Below, piece by piece: positions 53,122-61,324 of a stretch of DNA of 64,000 nucleotides. Made by a program: the position numbers and the translations under genes. The notes under the pieces are model-generated. The model worked only from the letters and a program-made list of their open reading frames with translations. It did not search any database and had not been told where the DNA came from. The stretch is taken from the NCBI GenBank assembly GCA_964346275.1, contig CAYFUR010000004.1:1-64000 (forward strand), given 5' to 3'. This DNA comes from CAYFUR01 sp964346275. GTDB taxonomy: Bacteria; Sumerlaeota; Sumerlaeia; SLMS01. Within the stretch, counting starts at the first letter, position 1; each line of letters begins with the position of its first letter.

Positions 53122-56100
53122 ATGAAGCCTGCCCTGCAATTTTGCTTTGCGCTGATGGCGCTCCCGCTCCTCACCTCCTGTGCGGCGGCCCAGCCGCCGA
53201 GCCCCTTCGGACTTCTATCCGGTTCGTCCAGACAGGAGAGAGAAAGCCCCCTCCCGCAGGACCAACCGGCCGTCCCCGAAGAAGCCGAGCAAGGCATCAC
53301 CGACTTCATCCGCAATCCCGGTTTCGAAAACCTCGACCAGGATCAGAATCCGGCGGACTGGACCGGCGTGGGCAAACCGGGCATCCGAAGCGAGCCGGAT
53401 GGCAACGGCGGCACAAACCATTTTGCCCGCGTGGCGCGAAATCACTTCTGGGCCCAGACGACGCTTTTCCCCCAACCCCTCTGGCAAAGCATCACCATCG
53501 GCGTTTCCGTACGCACGGACTTTCCCCAGGTGCTGCCGCGGATGGACCTGGAGACGAAGGGCGATCCGGGGGTGCTCGACTATACCGGCTTTTCAAGGTC
53601 CGAAGGACCGGGTAGCGAATGGGAGCCGTTTTTCCTGTCGGCCACGCGCATCGAGGAAAGCAACCGCTTTGGCCTGATTCCGAAAACCCGCCACGATGCC
53701 GCCTGGGCCGATTACGATGATTTCTATTTCCTGCGCGAGGGAATCAACAACGGCGGTTTTGAAGACCCGGTCGAGACAGGCCGGCCGGAGATCGATGGCT
53801 GGCTTCTGGCCAATGGAGCCGACCGCGCAACGAGCGCCCCGCTTTCCGGCGCGGCCTCCCTTTTTCTGCCGCCCGGCGGCGAAGCATCCCGGCTGGTGGC
53901 GCACTCGCCCAACGCGGTCCGGTATTTCATCGCGGGCGAGACGGACGGGCCGCTCCTTGTGGAAGAGCAACGGCTCACCTCGGCTAGCAATCCCGGCGAT
54001 GGCACGACGTCGAAGACGGTCAACCTCGGCGGGCCAGGCCGCTTCCTTCTCGAACTTTCAAAAAGCAGCGGCGCGGAGGCCGCGCGTCTTCTTCTCCGCA
54101 ATGAGGGCGCCTCGAACGTGCGCGCGGATTCCCTCAGCCGTGGCTGGGCCTACGCCTGGCCGCGCGTCTTCGAGCCCGTGGAAAACAGCCCGCGGCCCAG
54201 CGTGCGGCTCGCCGCCGCCTGGCCCGGCGAGCTGGAAAGTGCGGAAATCCAGATCCTGGATGAGAGCCAGGCGCTTCGCGAAACGCTGAAGCTGGAAGAC
54301 CTTCAACGGGACGAAACAAGCGTTTGGATTGACTATACAGGCGCCGGCCTGGAAGCGGGTGGCTATACAGCGCGATTCATTCTCTCCGATGAGGCGGGCA
54401 ATCAGGTGTTGCTGGAGCGGGAATTCGAAAAGGTGATCGGGCCGGCCTATCCCACGCGGCCGATGGCCGTCCGCCGGCTTGATTATACGCGTATGCCCTG
54501 GATATTCCTCATCCCTCTGACGCCGCTCGATGAGTTCGATTCGGTGGATGAAATGGAGGCGGAGCTGGAACTCGCGCGGGATGATGGCTTTAACTTCTTC
54601 TGGCTGAACCTGGCCCAGAGCCAATTCGAAATGGCGCGGGAAGCCGCGGAACGGGTGGGCGTGCCCTATGTCGTTTACAATCCCGGCTTTGCGTCGAACT
54701 TCGAAAATGACATTGGCAACCGCACCTGGACGCCGGACCTCGTTATGGATGAACTCTCCATCTTCGATCCGTTTCTCCAATCGGAGTTATTCCAGGGGAT
54801 CTATCTTTTCGACGAGCCAAACGGCCGCAGCGAGGAACTTGTCCGCCGCGTCCGCGAAGTGATGATCATGATGGAGCGCCAGGACCGCTATCCGCCGGGC
54901 TACTCGTTTCTGAATCCGAATCGCGAAGTGGCGGGCTCGGACTACAACCTCGTCTCTTCCTTCGAGTATCCGATTCTCCGGAGAAGCTGGACTCCGCGCG
55001 AGAGCGTGGAATGGTTCGTTGGCCGCCTGGAACCGCACCGGGAATATGCAACATCCATCCGCCGGGATTACTGGATGGGAATGCAGGGTTTTGCGAACTA
55101 CGCGCCGCATTTTGTGCCAACACCCCACGAAACACGGGCGATGCTCGGGCTGACACTGGCCCTTGGGTCGCGCGGGTATTTTGCATTTATATACGACACC
55201 ATCGGCGGCCTGAGCGGCCCGCGCGGATTCCAAAACGAAGAAAAGACGCGTCTTTCCGCCTTTCGGGAGTTCAACAGCCGCGTGGCAGCCATCAACAACA
55301 CGGTGATGATGCTCGAGACGGAACGATCCGCACCGCCCCAGCAGGATATCATCGCCCGCGTGGCGCGCGCTCCGAACCGCGATGTCTATATCTATCTCGT
55401 GAACGTGGAGACGGAAGCGCGGATCCGCGCGGAAATGGAGACGGAGGAGGCGACCCGCCTGGTCAATGTGGAGACGCAGGATGGGCTTTCCGGGTCGCCC
55501 CGGACAACCCATGCAATCGATCTGGCACCGGGCGACTGGGCGCTTCTCCGCGCGGAAGACCAGGTGTCTTTCACCAATGTGGCGGGAGCGGTTATAGACG
55601 ATCAGTCGCCAGCGGAAACGGCCATGCCGGACATGATTGCCACGCTCAGCGCCCCGCATACTTTCGAGTATCTCTCGCTGCGGCCGGATGGAAGCTACCT
55701 GGCGGGGCTCGGCAATGGAAAACTGTCGGTCCTGAGCCTGCTCCAGGACACCCTCGGCCGCACCGTCCACCAGGAAGACGTTCTGGCACGGAGCGGCGGC
55801 GTGCGTTATCTCGACAATGACTTTCTCTTTCGCGGCAATCGCGAGTTCGGCTTCCGGCTGCTGGAGCAATCGGGAGAGGACTTTTCCCCCGTCTATACGT
55901 TCGAGCGCGAATTCGGCGGCGGGCGCGATATCCTGCGCGACGGCAACCGCCTCTGGAGCGCCCAAAGCTTCCGGGGCGTGGCGCGCCTGGACTTTTCCAG
56001 CCAGGAAGACTTCACCCGGTCGGGCCAGTTCTTCGGCAGCGAGTTTGGGTTTCAGACGCTCGCCGGGCCCTTCGAAAACAACGCTCTCGCGGCTTTCGCG

Positions 56101-56577
56101 AAAGTCCGCGGGCTCTACAGGCTGGAGAATACACCGGAAGGCCTGGAGGGTGAGAGGCTTTCCGGCGAGCGGCGCAACTATGACAAGGCGCGGCTCTCCC
56201 CCGGCGGGCGGCTGGCCGCCCCGGCGCTCGACCAGGGAGCGCTTGTGATCGAATTCACCCCCGAGGGACGGATTGCGCGGGAGGCCCTCATCGACGATCC
56301 GAAGCTCGTTCAGGCGCAGGCCGTGGCCTGGCCTTCCGATGACACCCTGGCCGTGGCCGACCCGCGGTTTGGCGTGCGCTTTTACCGTCTATACGAAGAT
56401 GGGGATTGGGAACGCCTGGGTCTTTGGCAACCGGCCGAGCGGCCGTTTATCATCGAGGACCTCGAAGCGCTGCCGGACGGCACGCTTGCCGTTTCGCTGT
56501 TGAACAACCAGCTCGTGCTCGCCGACACCACGCCAGTGATTCTTTCCGGGCGCCAGAGCGGCTGGACGCTCTATTGA
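53122..56577 (+). CDS. Large secreted lipoprotein with CBM-like, TIM-barrel-like and propeller-like parts
   Basis: A 1151-residue predicted lipoprotein (leader ending LLTSCAAA, lipobox near residue 20). Two repeated jelly-roll-like modules open it: RNPGFENLDQDQNPADW (about 62) and NNGGFEDPVETGRPEIDGW (about 210), each the NxGFE start of CBM4/9-type domains. A TIM-barrel-like region (about 450-820) contains the segment GIYLFDEPNGRSEELV, where a catalytic Glu could lie, and RRDYWMGMQGFANYAPHF. The C-terminal third (about 840-1151) looks like beta-propeller blades, with recurrent VRYLDNDF, VARLDFSSQ and VRFYRLYEDGDWE types. No exact family is assigned. The glycan-related neighbours downstream suggest carbohydrate binding or hydrolysis (inference). 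Start: the ATG at 53122; a longer frame upstream is overlap. Confidence 0.7.
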   Translation: MKPALQFCFALMALPLLTSCAAAQPPSPFGLLSGSSRQERESPLPQDQPAVPEEAEQGITDFIRNPGFENLDQDQNPADWTGVGKPGIRSEPDGNGGTNHFARVARNHFWAQTTLFPQPLWQSITIGVSVRTDFPQVLPRMDLETKGDPGVLDYTGFSRSEGPGSEWEPFFLSATRIEESNRFGLIPKTRHDAAWADYDDFYFLREGINNGGFEDPVETGRPEIDGWLLANGADRATSAPLSGAASLFLPPGGEASRLVAHSPNAVRYFIAGETDGPLLVEEQRLTSASNPGDGTTSKTVNLGGPGRFLLELSKSSGAEAARLLLRNEGASNVRADSLSRGWAYAWPRVFEPVENSPRPSVRLAAAWPGELESAEIQILDESQALRETLKLEDLQRDETSVWIDYTGAGLEAGGYTARFILSDEAGNQVLLEREFEKVIGPAYPTRPMAVRRLDYTRMPWIFLIPLTPLDEFDSVDEMEAELELARDDGFNFFWLNLAQSQFEMAREAAERVGVPYVVYNPGFASNFENDIGNRTWTPDLVMDELSIFDPFLQSELFQGIYLFDEPNGRSEELVRRVREVMIMMERQDRYPPGYSFLNPNREVAGSDYNLVSSFEYPILRRSWTPRESVEWFVGRLEPHREYATSIRRDYWMGMQGFANYAPHFVPTPHETRAMLGLTLALGSRGYFAFIYDTIGGLSGPRGFQNEEKTRLSAFREFNSRVAAINNTVMMLETERSAPPQQDIIARVARAPNRDVYIYLVNVETEARIRAEMETEEATRLVNVETQDGLSGSPRTTHAIDLAPGDWALLRAEDQVSFTNVAGAVIDDQSPAETAMPDMIATLSAPHTFEYLSLRPDGSYLAGLGNGKLSVLSLLQDTLGRTVHQEDVLARSGGVRYLDNDFLFRGNREFGFRLLEQSGEDFSPVYTFEREFGGGRDILRDGNRLWSAQSFRGVARLDFSSQEDFTRSGQFFGSEFGFQTLAGPFENNALAAFAKVRGLYRLENTPEGLEGERLSGERRNYDKARLSPGGRLAAPALDQGALVIEFTPEGRIAREALIDDPKLVQAQAVAWPSDDTLAVADPRFGVRFYRLYEDGDWERLGLWQPAERPFIIEDLEALPDGTLAVSLLNNQLVLADTTPVILSGRQSGWTLY

Positions 56578-56586
56578 CGCCATTGT

Positions 56587-58065
56587 CTATCGGATTCTGG
56601 CGGCTTTCTCGCCTGCCTCGTCAAATTCAATGGGGGTGGTGCCAGAGGGGGCTTTGACGAAAACGCCGACAGGGCCGCCGGCGCGCACGCGCACTTGCCA
56701 TTCACCGGGGCCATCGGGCTCGGCATGGAGATCCACGGGAACTCCAGCGACCAGAAGATTTTCGATGCCATGAGGCTCGTCAGGGAGAAGGGTCCAGTGG
56801 ACCTCGCCCAGGACGCCATTGACCCGGACGCCGAGAACGAACTCGATCAGCAGCGCGATGGGGCCCAGGGCGGACCAGCCGCAGAAATCCGGCCGCGCGG
56901 GATCCCCGGGAGCGGGTTCATCGGGCGCATAGTTTTCCCAGAAGGAGCCGGTGTCTTTATAGACGCGGGCGCAAAGCTCGGCGTGGTTTGCGGCGATTTC
57001 CCGGGCGAGGGTGCGGTGGCCGCAACGATCGAGCGCCCGCACTGTCATATAGACAATGGGAGGCCACACACCTCCCCGCCAGTAGTTCCCCTTGGAATTG
57101 AATTCAGCTGTTTTGGCAGCGAGATTCGGAATCAGGTTCTCACGGCCGAAACCACGACGCGAACGCAGGTGCCGGGTCATTTCGTTCACCCTTGAGGGCG
57201 GTGCGAGGCTCGCCATGAGAACCCAGAACGCCCCGGCGTGAAGCGGTCCGGTCCAGAGTTCATCTTCGTCCACGTCGCAATAATGCCGCTCCATCTCGTT
57301 GTACATGGACTCGTTTGCGATTTCTTTCAATTCCAGGTATATCTCGGAACAGAGCTGGCCGGTGGGATGATCTTCCAGGTAGAGGGCCATGTTGGCGAGG
57401 AACTCGCAGTCAAGTGCGGCCTGGGCTGTATAGTCAACCCATCCCCAGGCATCGCCGCGCGGGCAGTTGTCCATGCCGCTGCCGAAAGCATCGTACCAGA
57501 AGTATCCCTCGGGGTGGCGGCGTTCCTTTCGATACCAGTCGAAGTATTTCTTGAGGACGGGAAAAACACGGGGAAGGCGCGCATCGTCGCCGGTGTGCTC
57601 GTAAAACTCCCATTCGGCCCAGGAGAACAGCGGCGGATTGGTCAAGGCCGTATGGCGCGCGTGATCCGGCGTCCGGTCCGTGTCCTGATCCGGATGGCGG
57701 TTTTGCTCGGGGGTGCCGTCGGGCCGGTATTCACGGGCAATGGCTCCGCTTTCCTCCCGCAGCGCATAAAAGTTGTCTAGACAACTCATCGGATTCTTCA
57801 GGCCCGGCAGAGCGCCCTGGGCATATCGCCCCCAGAACGTCAGAAAGCAGGAATCCCACTGGAAAATGTTGTCGGAAAAACAGGCGTCGAGGAATGTCTC
57901 GCCGTTCTTGACGGCGGGATGGGGCGCGCGAATTCCTTTTTCCGCCGCAATCGCCCACGCCCCTCGATAGGCTTCCACCAGGTGCGGCCGTGCGGGCAGG
58001 AGCGGCCGAGGCAGGGCGTCCCAGATTTCCGGTGCCAGATCGCGGGTTGTTTCGGACGACGCCAT
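56587..58065 (-). CDS. GH63-like glycoside hydrolase (mannosylglycerate-hydrolase type)
   Basis: A 492-residue (alpha/alpha)6-barrel-type protein. Hallmarks are DNIFQWDSCFLTFWGRYAQ, YDAFGSGMDNCPRGDAWGWVDYTAQ (the GSGxDNxPR acid region), KGNYWRGGVWPPIVYM, and DTGSFWENYAPD with the likely catalytic base Glu. This fits trehalase-like GH63 enzymes such as mannosylglycerate or glucosylglycerate hydrolases. No signal peptide is present, so a cytoplasmic role with a compatible solute or short alpha-glucoside is likely (inference). The 3' end is 9 bases from the convergent lipoprotein gene. A perfect 16-bp palindrome lies inside it (57771-57786). Confidence 0.85.
   Translation of the reverse strand: MASSETTRDLAPEIWDALPRPLLPARPHLVEAYRGAWAIAAEKGIRAPHPAVKNGETFLDACFSDNIFQWDSCFLTFWGRYAQGALPGLKNPMSCLDNFYALREESGAIAREYRPDGTPEQNRHPDQDTDRTPDHARHTALTNPPLFSWAEWEFYEHTGDDARLPRVFPVLKKYFDWYRKERRHPEGYFWYDAFGSGMDNCPRGDAWGWVDYTAQAALDCEFLANMALYLEDHPTGQLCSEIYLELKEIANESMYNEMERHYCDVDEDELWTGPLHAGAFWVLMASLAPPSRVNEMTRHLRSRRGFGRENLIPNLAAKTAEFNSKGNYWRGGVWPPIVYMTVRALDRCGHRTLAREIAANHAELCARVYKDTGSFWENYAPDEPAPGDPARPDFCGWSALGPIALLIEFVLGVRVNGVLGEVHWTLLPDEPHGIENLLVAGVPVDLHAEPDGPGEWQVRVRAGGPVGVFVKAPSGTTPIEFDEAGEKAARIR
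57771..57786. repeat. Perfect 16-bp palindrome inside the GH63 gene
   Basis: AGTTGTCTAGACAACT is fully self-complementary and AT-richer than its surroundings. Its core GTCTAGAC recurs at 58088-58095, exactly at the stop of the neighbouring epimerase gene. Both resemble the GTCTATAC word with one base changed. Confidence 0.7.
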
Positions 58066-58089
58066 AGAAAAGCCAATCAGAAAGACTGT

Positions 58090-59166
58090 CTAGACGGAGG
58101 AGGACTCTCCGGCCGATTCGGCCAGGCGCTTTTGCTCCGCCGCGACCATTTCCTCGAGGATCGAATCGATTGTGCGCTCGATCTTCCAGCCGGGATAATG
58201 CGACCGGAATTTGCCGAGGTTGCTGATATAGCAAATGTGATCACCGATGCGGTTTTGCGGATCGATGCGGTAATCCATTCTCCGGCCGGACAAGGCCTCA
58301 ATCTTGTGAATCGCTTCCAGCACCGAGATACTGTTCTCCCGCCCTCCGCCGAGGTTATAGACTTCGCCCTGGCGCGGCGCTCGGCGAAAATGCTCGAAGG
58401 CCTGGATCACGTCCGAACTGTGGATATTGTCGCGCACCTGTTTGCCCCGATAGCCAAACACCGTGTAGGTGCCGCCGCGAACAGCGACCCGCACAAGGTA
58501 GTTCAGAAAACCGTGGAGCTGGACACCCGAGTGCGCGGGGCCCGTCAGGCATCCGCCGCGAAAGACGCCGATGTTCAACCCAAAGTAACGCCCGTATTCC
58601 TGGGCCATGATATCACCCGCCGTTTTCGAAGCGCCCATGAGGGAATGGGTGCACTGATCGATGCGGCAGTTTTCGTCGATCCCCTCATAGTCCTCCTCGC
58701 GCGCATAGTCCCACCGGGTTTCCAGTTCCACCAGGGGCATCTCGTTGGGCACATCGCCGTAGGCTTTGTTCGTCCCCATATAGACAAAAACGGCGCCGGG
58801 CGTATGGCGGCGCATGGCCTCCAGGAGATGCAGCGTTCCATTGGCGTTTATTTCGAAATCCAGCACTGGGATCTCGCGAGCCTTGTCGTGGGAAGGCTGA
58901 GCGGCGCAATGGATGATCAGCTCCGGGCGATTCTCGAGAAAAAAGGCCTCCACCGCATTCTTGTCGCGTATATCAATGGGATAATGGGTGAAATGGCGGC
59001 ATTCTTTTTCAATGCGCCTCAGGTTCCAGGTCGTGTCGCCCTCCGGCCCAAAGAATTCCGCCCGCATGTTGTTGTCTATACCGTAAACGGTGTGGCCCTG
59101 GGCGTCATAGTAAAGGACGGCTTCCGAGCCGATGAGACCGCTGCTGCCGGTGACGAGAACGCGCAT
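58090..59166 (-). CDS. NAD-dependent epimerase/dehydratase (CDP-paratose 2-epimerase-like)
   Basis: A 358-residue extended SDR. The NAD motif is MRVLVTGSSGLIGSEA. Family signatures are IDQCTHSLMGASKTAGDIMAQEYGRYFG, FRGGCLTGPAHSGVQLHGFL, GKQVRDNIHSSDVIQAFEHF and GEVYNLGGGRENSISVLEA, typical of the CDP-paratose/tyvelose 2-epimerase branch. The usual catalytic Tyr four residues before the active-site Lys (YxxxK) is Met here, so the reaction may differ or be carried by another residue. The Met at 59166 is preferred; 36 residues upstream have no support. It is probably co-transcribed with the GH63 gene, 24 bases downstream. Confidence 0.83.
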   Translation of the reverse strand: MRVLVTGSSGLIGSEAVLYYDAQGHTVYGIDNNMRAEFFGPEGDTTWNLRRIEKECRHFTHYPIDIRDKNAVEAFFLENRPELIIHCAAQPSHDKAREIPVLDFEINANGTLHLLEAMRRHTPGAVFVYMGTNKAYGDVPNEMPLVELETRWDYAREEDYEGIDENCRIDQCTHSLMGASKTAGDIMAQEYGRYFGLNIGVFRGGCLTGPAHSGVQLHGFLNYLVRVAVRGGTYTVFGYRGKQVRDNIHSSDVIQAFEHFRRAPRQGEVYNLGGGRENSISVLEAIHKIEALSGRRMDYRIDPQNRIGDHICYISNLGKFRSHYPGWKIERTIDSILEEMVAAEQKRLAESAGESSSV

Positions 59167-59306
59167 CAAGTCGCTTTCCAGGCGAAAAAGATCCGGGAGC
59201 GGACGGCTTTGGGAAGCCTGCCCCGTGCCTGCTTTTCCTGCCTGAGCACCGGAAGGCGAGCAAGAGAAAGTCAACCTTGCCCCCGCTGCTCTCGCGGCCC
59301 GTCTCT

Positions 59307-61211
59307 CTAAAAGCGCCTCTCGGGCTTTCTGCCTGCCAGCGCCCCGGTTTCCAGCTCTTCGCTCACCTCTTCAACGAGGTATTCGAACTGCTCTTTGCTG
59401 AGGTGGCGCCGGACGTCGTGGAGCAGCGTCTCCAATTGCGGCGGGCATTCCTCGCGCTCGAGGTAAGCACGCCAGAGGGCCTGGGCCCGGAGAATCTCGG
59501 TGCCCGCGGCAAAGGCGGCTTCCTGGCCGAGATAAAGCTGTGCCATGATCAGGTGAGTCCGCACCATGGGCTCGACAGAGCGCGTTTTCCGCCGCGCTTC
59601 CAACTCGCGGTGGAAGAAATTCATCGCCGCCAGGGAATCCTCGTGGCGCAGCGCCAGCAGGCCGCGTTCGTGCCACGATTCCGCCTCGAGTCCCCGGTCG
59701 CCGCTCTTGCGGGCGGCCTTCAAGGCTTTCACCACAAGGGTTTCGTAGTCCGCGCTTTCCGGCCGCTGCGCCGCAGCGCGGAACAGGTCGAGATAGGTCT
59801 CCGACAGGCCGCCATAGTCCGACAGCTCGGCAAAAGCCGATCGCGCGCGGCGAAACCATTTGGCGCCTTCCTCGATCGATCCTTCCTCGATGGCCAGCCG
59901 GCCCAGCTCGAGAAAACAGCGGGCCTCCGCCGGGCGGTGGAGAAAGCTGCGGGAAATCCCCAGCGCCGAGAGCAGCCACTCGCGCGATTCTTCCATCTTC
60001 CCTGTATAGCGCAGTGCCAGCCCATAGCGGACAAGCAGCTCGGCGAAGGCGGGGAAGCGCCGTTCGGTGCGCTTTAAGGCCTCCACCACCTGGCGCACCA
60101 GGTAGATCGCGTCCTGATACTGGCGGGTTTGAATCATCAGTTGGGCGGCGCAATTCGCCGTATCCAGTTCTTCTTCATGTAAATCGTGGGTGCGCGCGTA
60201 GAGACAGGCGCGGAGAAATTCGTTAATGGCTTCATCAAAGCGGCCCATTTCGCGATAGGCGAGGGCCATGGCGCTCATCGAAAGCACGGTGCCGCGCACG
60301 TCGCCCCGGCGGCGGTTCAGGCCCTCGGCGGCGCCATAGGCTTGAATGGCCCGGGGGAATTCTTTCCGGCGCAGATAGAATTGAGCGTACCGGTTGAGCG
60401 CATCGCTTTCCTGCTGCGTGTTGGGAAAATGACGCGCGGCGGCAACGCTGGCGGCCAGGAGGCGCCCGCCAGCGGCGGACTGGCGGACAACTAAGGCCCG
60501 GCCCAGAAAACGCCCAAAGTCCACAAGCGGACCGGCGACCGTGTCGGGAGCGCCCCCCACCTGTTCCAGCTCGTCCATCCAATAGGACGTCTCGAGCCCC
60601 AGTAATTCCTCCATGAGATCGGCGGCGTATTCATAGGCCAGCAGCATGTTGGAGAAGCGCCAGTATTTCGGCGTGCTCAACTCGGGGCTGTCGGCGAGTT
60701 CCCGCGCCACGCCCGCGAAGTGATGGATCATGCGGAGGCGAATCGATTCCCGTTCCAACGAATCCAGAAAATCAACGCCCTCGAAAGAGAGCCGGACGGG
60801 AAAGGGGATGCAGTATCGCTCTTCGCGCCGCAGATGAATGAGCACACCGGCGCGAACGGCGCGGCCCAGAGCCGTGCGGATCTCCGCCCACCGGGGGTTC
60901 TGAGGCTCGGGAACTTCACCGATGGCGACAGCCGCCGCGTCGGTCATGTTGAATTCGCCGGAAAACTGGAGGCATCCGCGCAGCAAGACGTTGGTGAGCG
61001 GGCTGGTTTCCTTGAGCCGGCGCATTGCCTCCAGAACCCAGGCCGCGCAGATCTCCATCAGCCGACGATGGGGCAGGTTCAGGATCCAGCTGTCCAGCGC
61101 GGTCATGCTGTCGGGACGTTCATCTTCGGGAAGCAATCCCAGCAGGTCAGGCTGCCGCCGGGCCATGTGGGAAAGAAACTCGTCTAAACGATGTATTGTA
61201 TGATCATCCAT
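59307..61211 (-). CDS. Winged-helix plus TPR protein
   Basis: A 634-residue protein. The N-terminal part (about 70-160) resembles the winged-helix domain that follows the NTPase in STAND/AfsR/MalT-type regulators: LLRGCLQFSGEFNMTDAAAVAIGE, then LGRAVRAGVLIHLRREERYCI. Residues about 250-610 are at least eight TPR units (for example RGTVLSMSAMALAYREMGRFDEAINEFLRA). No Walker A motif or NTPase domain is present. The start is uncertain: ATG 61211 has GAAGGA touching it, and GTG 61271 is an alternative. It may be a protein-protein adaptor. Its partners are unknown, and nadB is 53 bases upstream. Confidence 0.7.
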   Translation of the reverse strand: MDDHTIHRLDEFLSHMARRQPDLLGLLPEDERPDSMTALDSWILNLPHRRLMEICAAWVLEAMRRLKETSPLTNVLLRGCLQFSGEFNMTDAAAVAIGEVPEPQNPRWAEIRTALGRAVRAGVLIHLRREERYCIPFPVRLSFEGVDFLDSLERESIRLRMIHHFAGVARELADSPELSTPKYWRFSNMLLAYEYAADLMEELLGLETSYWMDELEQVGGAPDTVAGPLVDFGRFLGRALVVRQSAAGGRLLAASVAAARHFPNTQQESDALNRYAQFYLRRKEFPRAIQAYGAAEGLNRRRGDVRGTVLSMSAMALAYREMGRFDEAINEFLRACLYARTHDLHEEELDTANCAAQLMIQTRQYQDAIYLVRQVVEALKRTERRFPAFAELLVRYGLALRYTGKMEESREWLLSALGISRSFLHRPAEARCFLELGRLAIEEGSIEEGAKWFRRARSAFAELSDYGGLSETYLDLFRAAAQRPESADYETLVVKALKAARKSGDRGLEAESWHERGLLALRHEDSLAAMNFFHRELEARRKTRSVEPMVRTHLIMAQLYLGQEAAFAAGTEILRAQALWRAYLEREECPPQLETLLHDVRRHLSKEQFEYLVEEVSEELETGALAGRKPERRF

Positions 61212-61324
61212 TCCTTCGGCTCGCTGGAAATCGGCCTCAAGCAGAAGGTAGGATGCAATCCACGGCCTCACAAGGGAAATGCAAATGCGAAAAAAAGCTT
61301 GATTGGCCAGGATCGGGCCGCTGC

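Larger units (their letters stand above)
18760..59081. repeat. Dispersed over-represented word GTCTATAC / GTATAGAC
   Basis: Exact copies on the plus strand (GTCTATAC) start at 20232, 24534, 27809, 35492, 44528, 47048, 50030, 55891, 56387 and 59074. Copies of the complement (GTATAGAC) start at 18760, 21035, 45342, 46403, 50805 and 52418. Seven are extended to CGTCTATACG (or its complement). With roughly 60% GC a random sequence of this length should hold about one copy over both strands. Copies fall in different reading frames (Val-Tyr-Thr, Arg-Leu-Tyr, Tyr-Arg, Arg-Ile-Asp), at a start/stop junction (35492) and in intergenic DNA beside a terminator (50030). None occurs in 1-18759. Confidence 0.8.
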
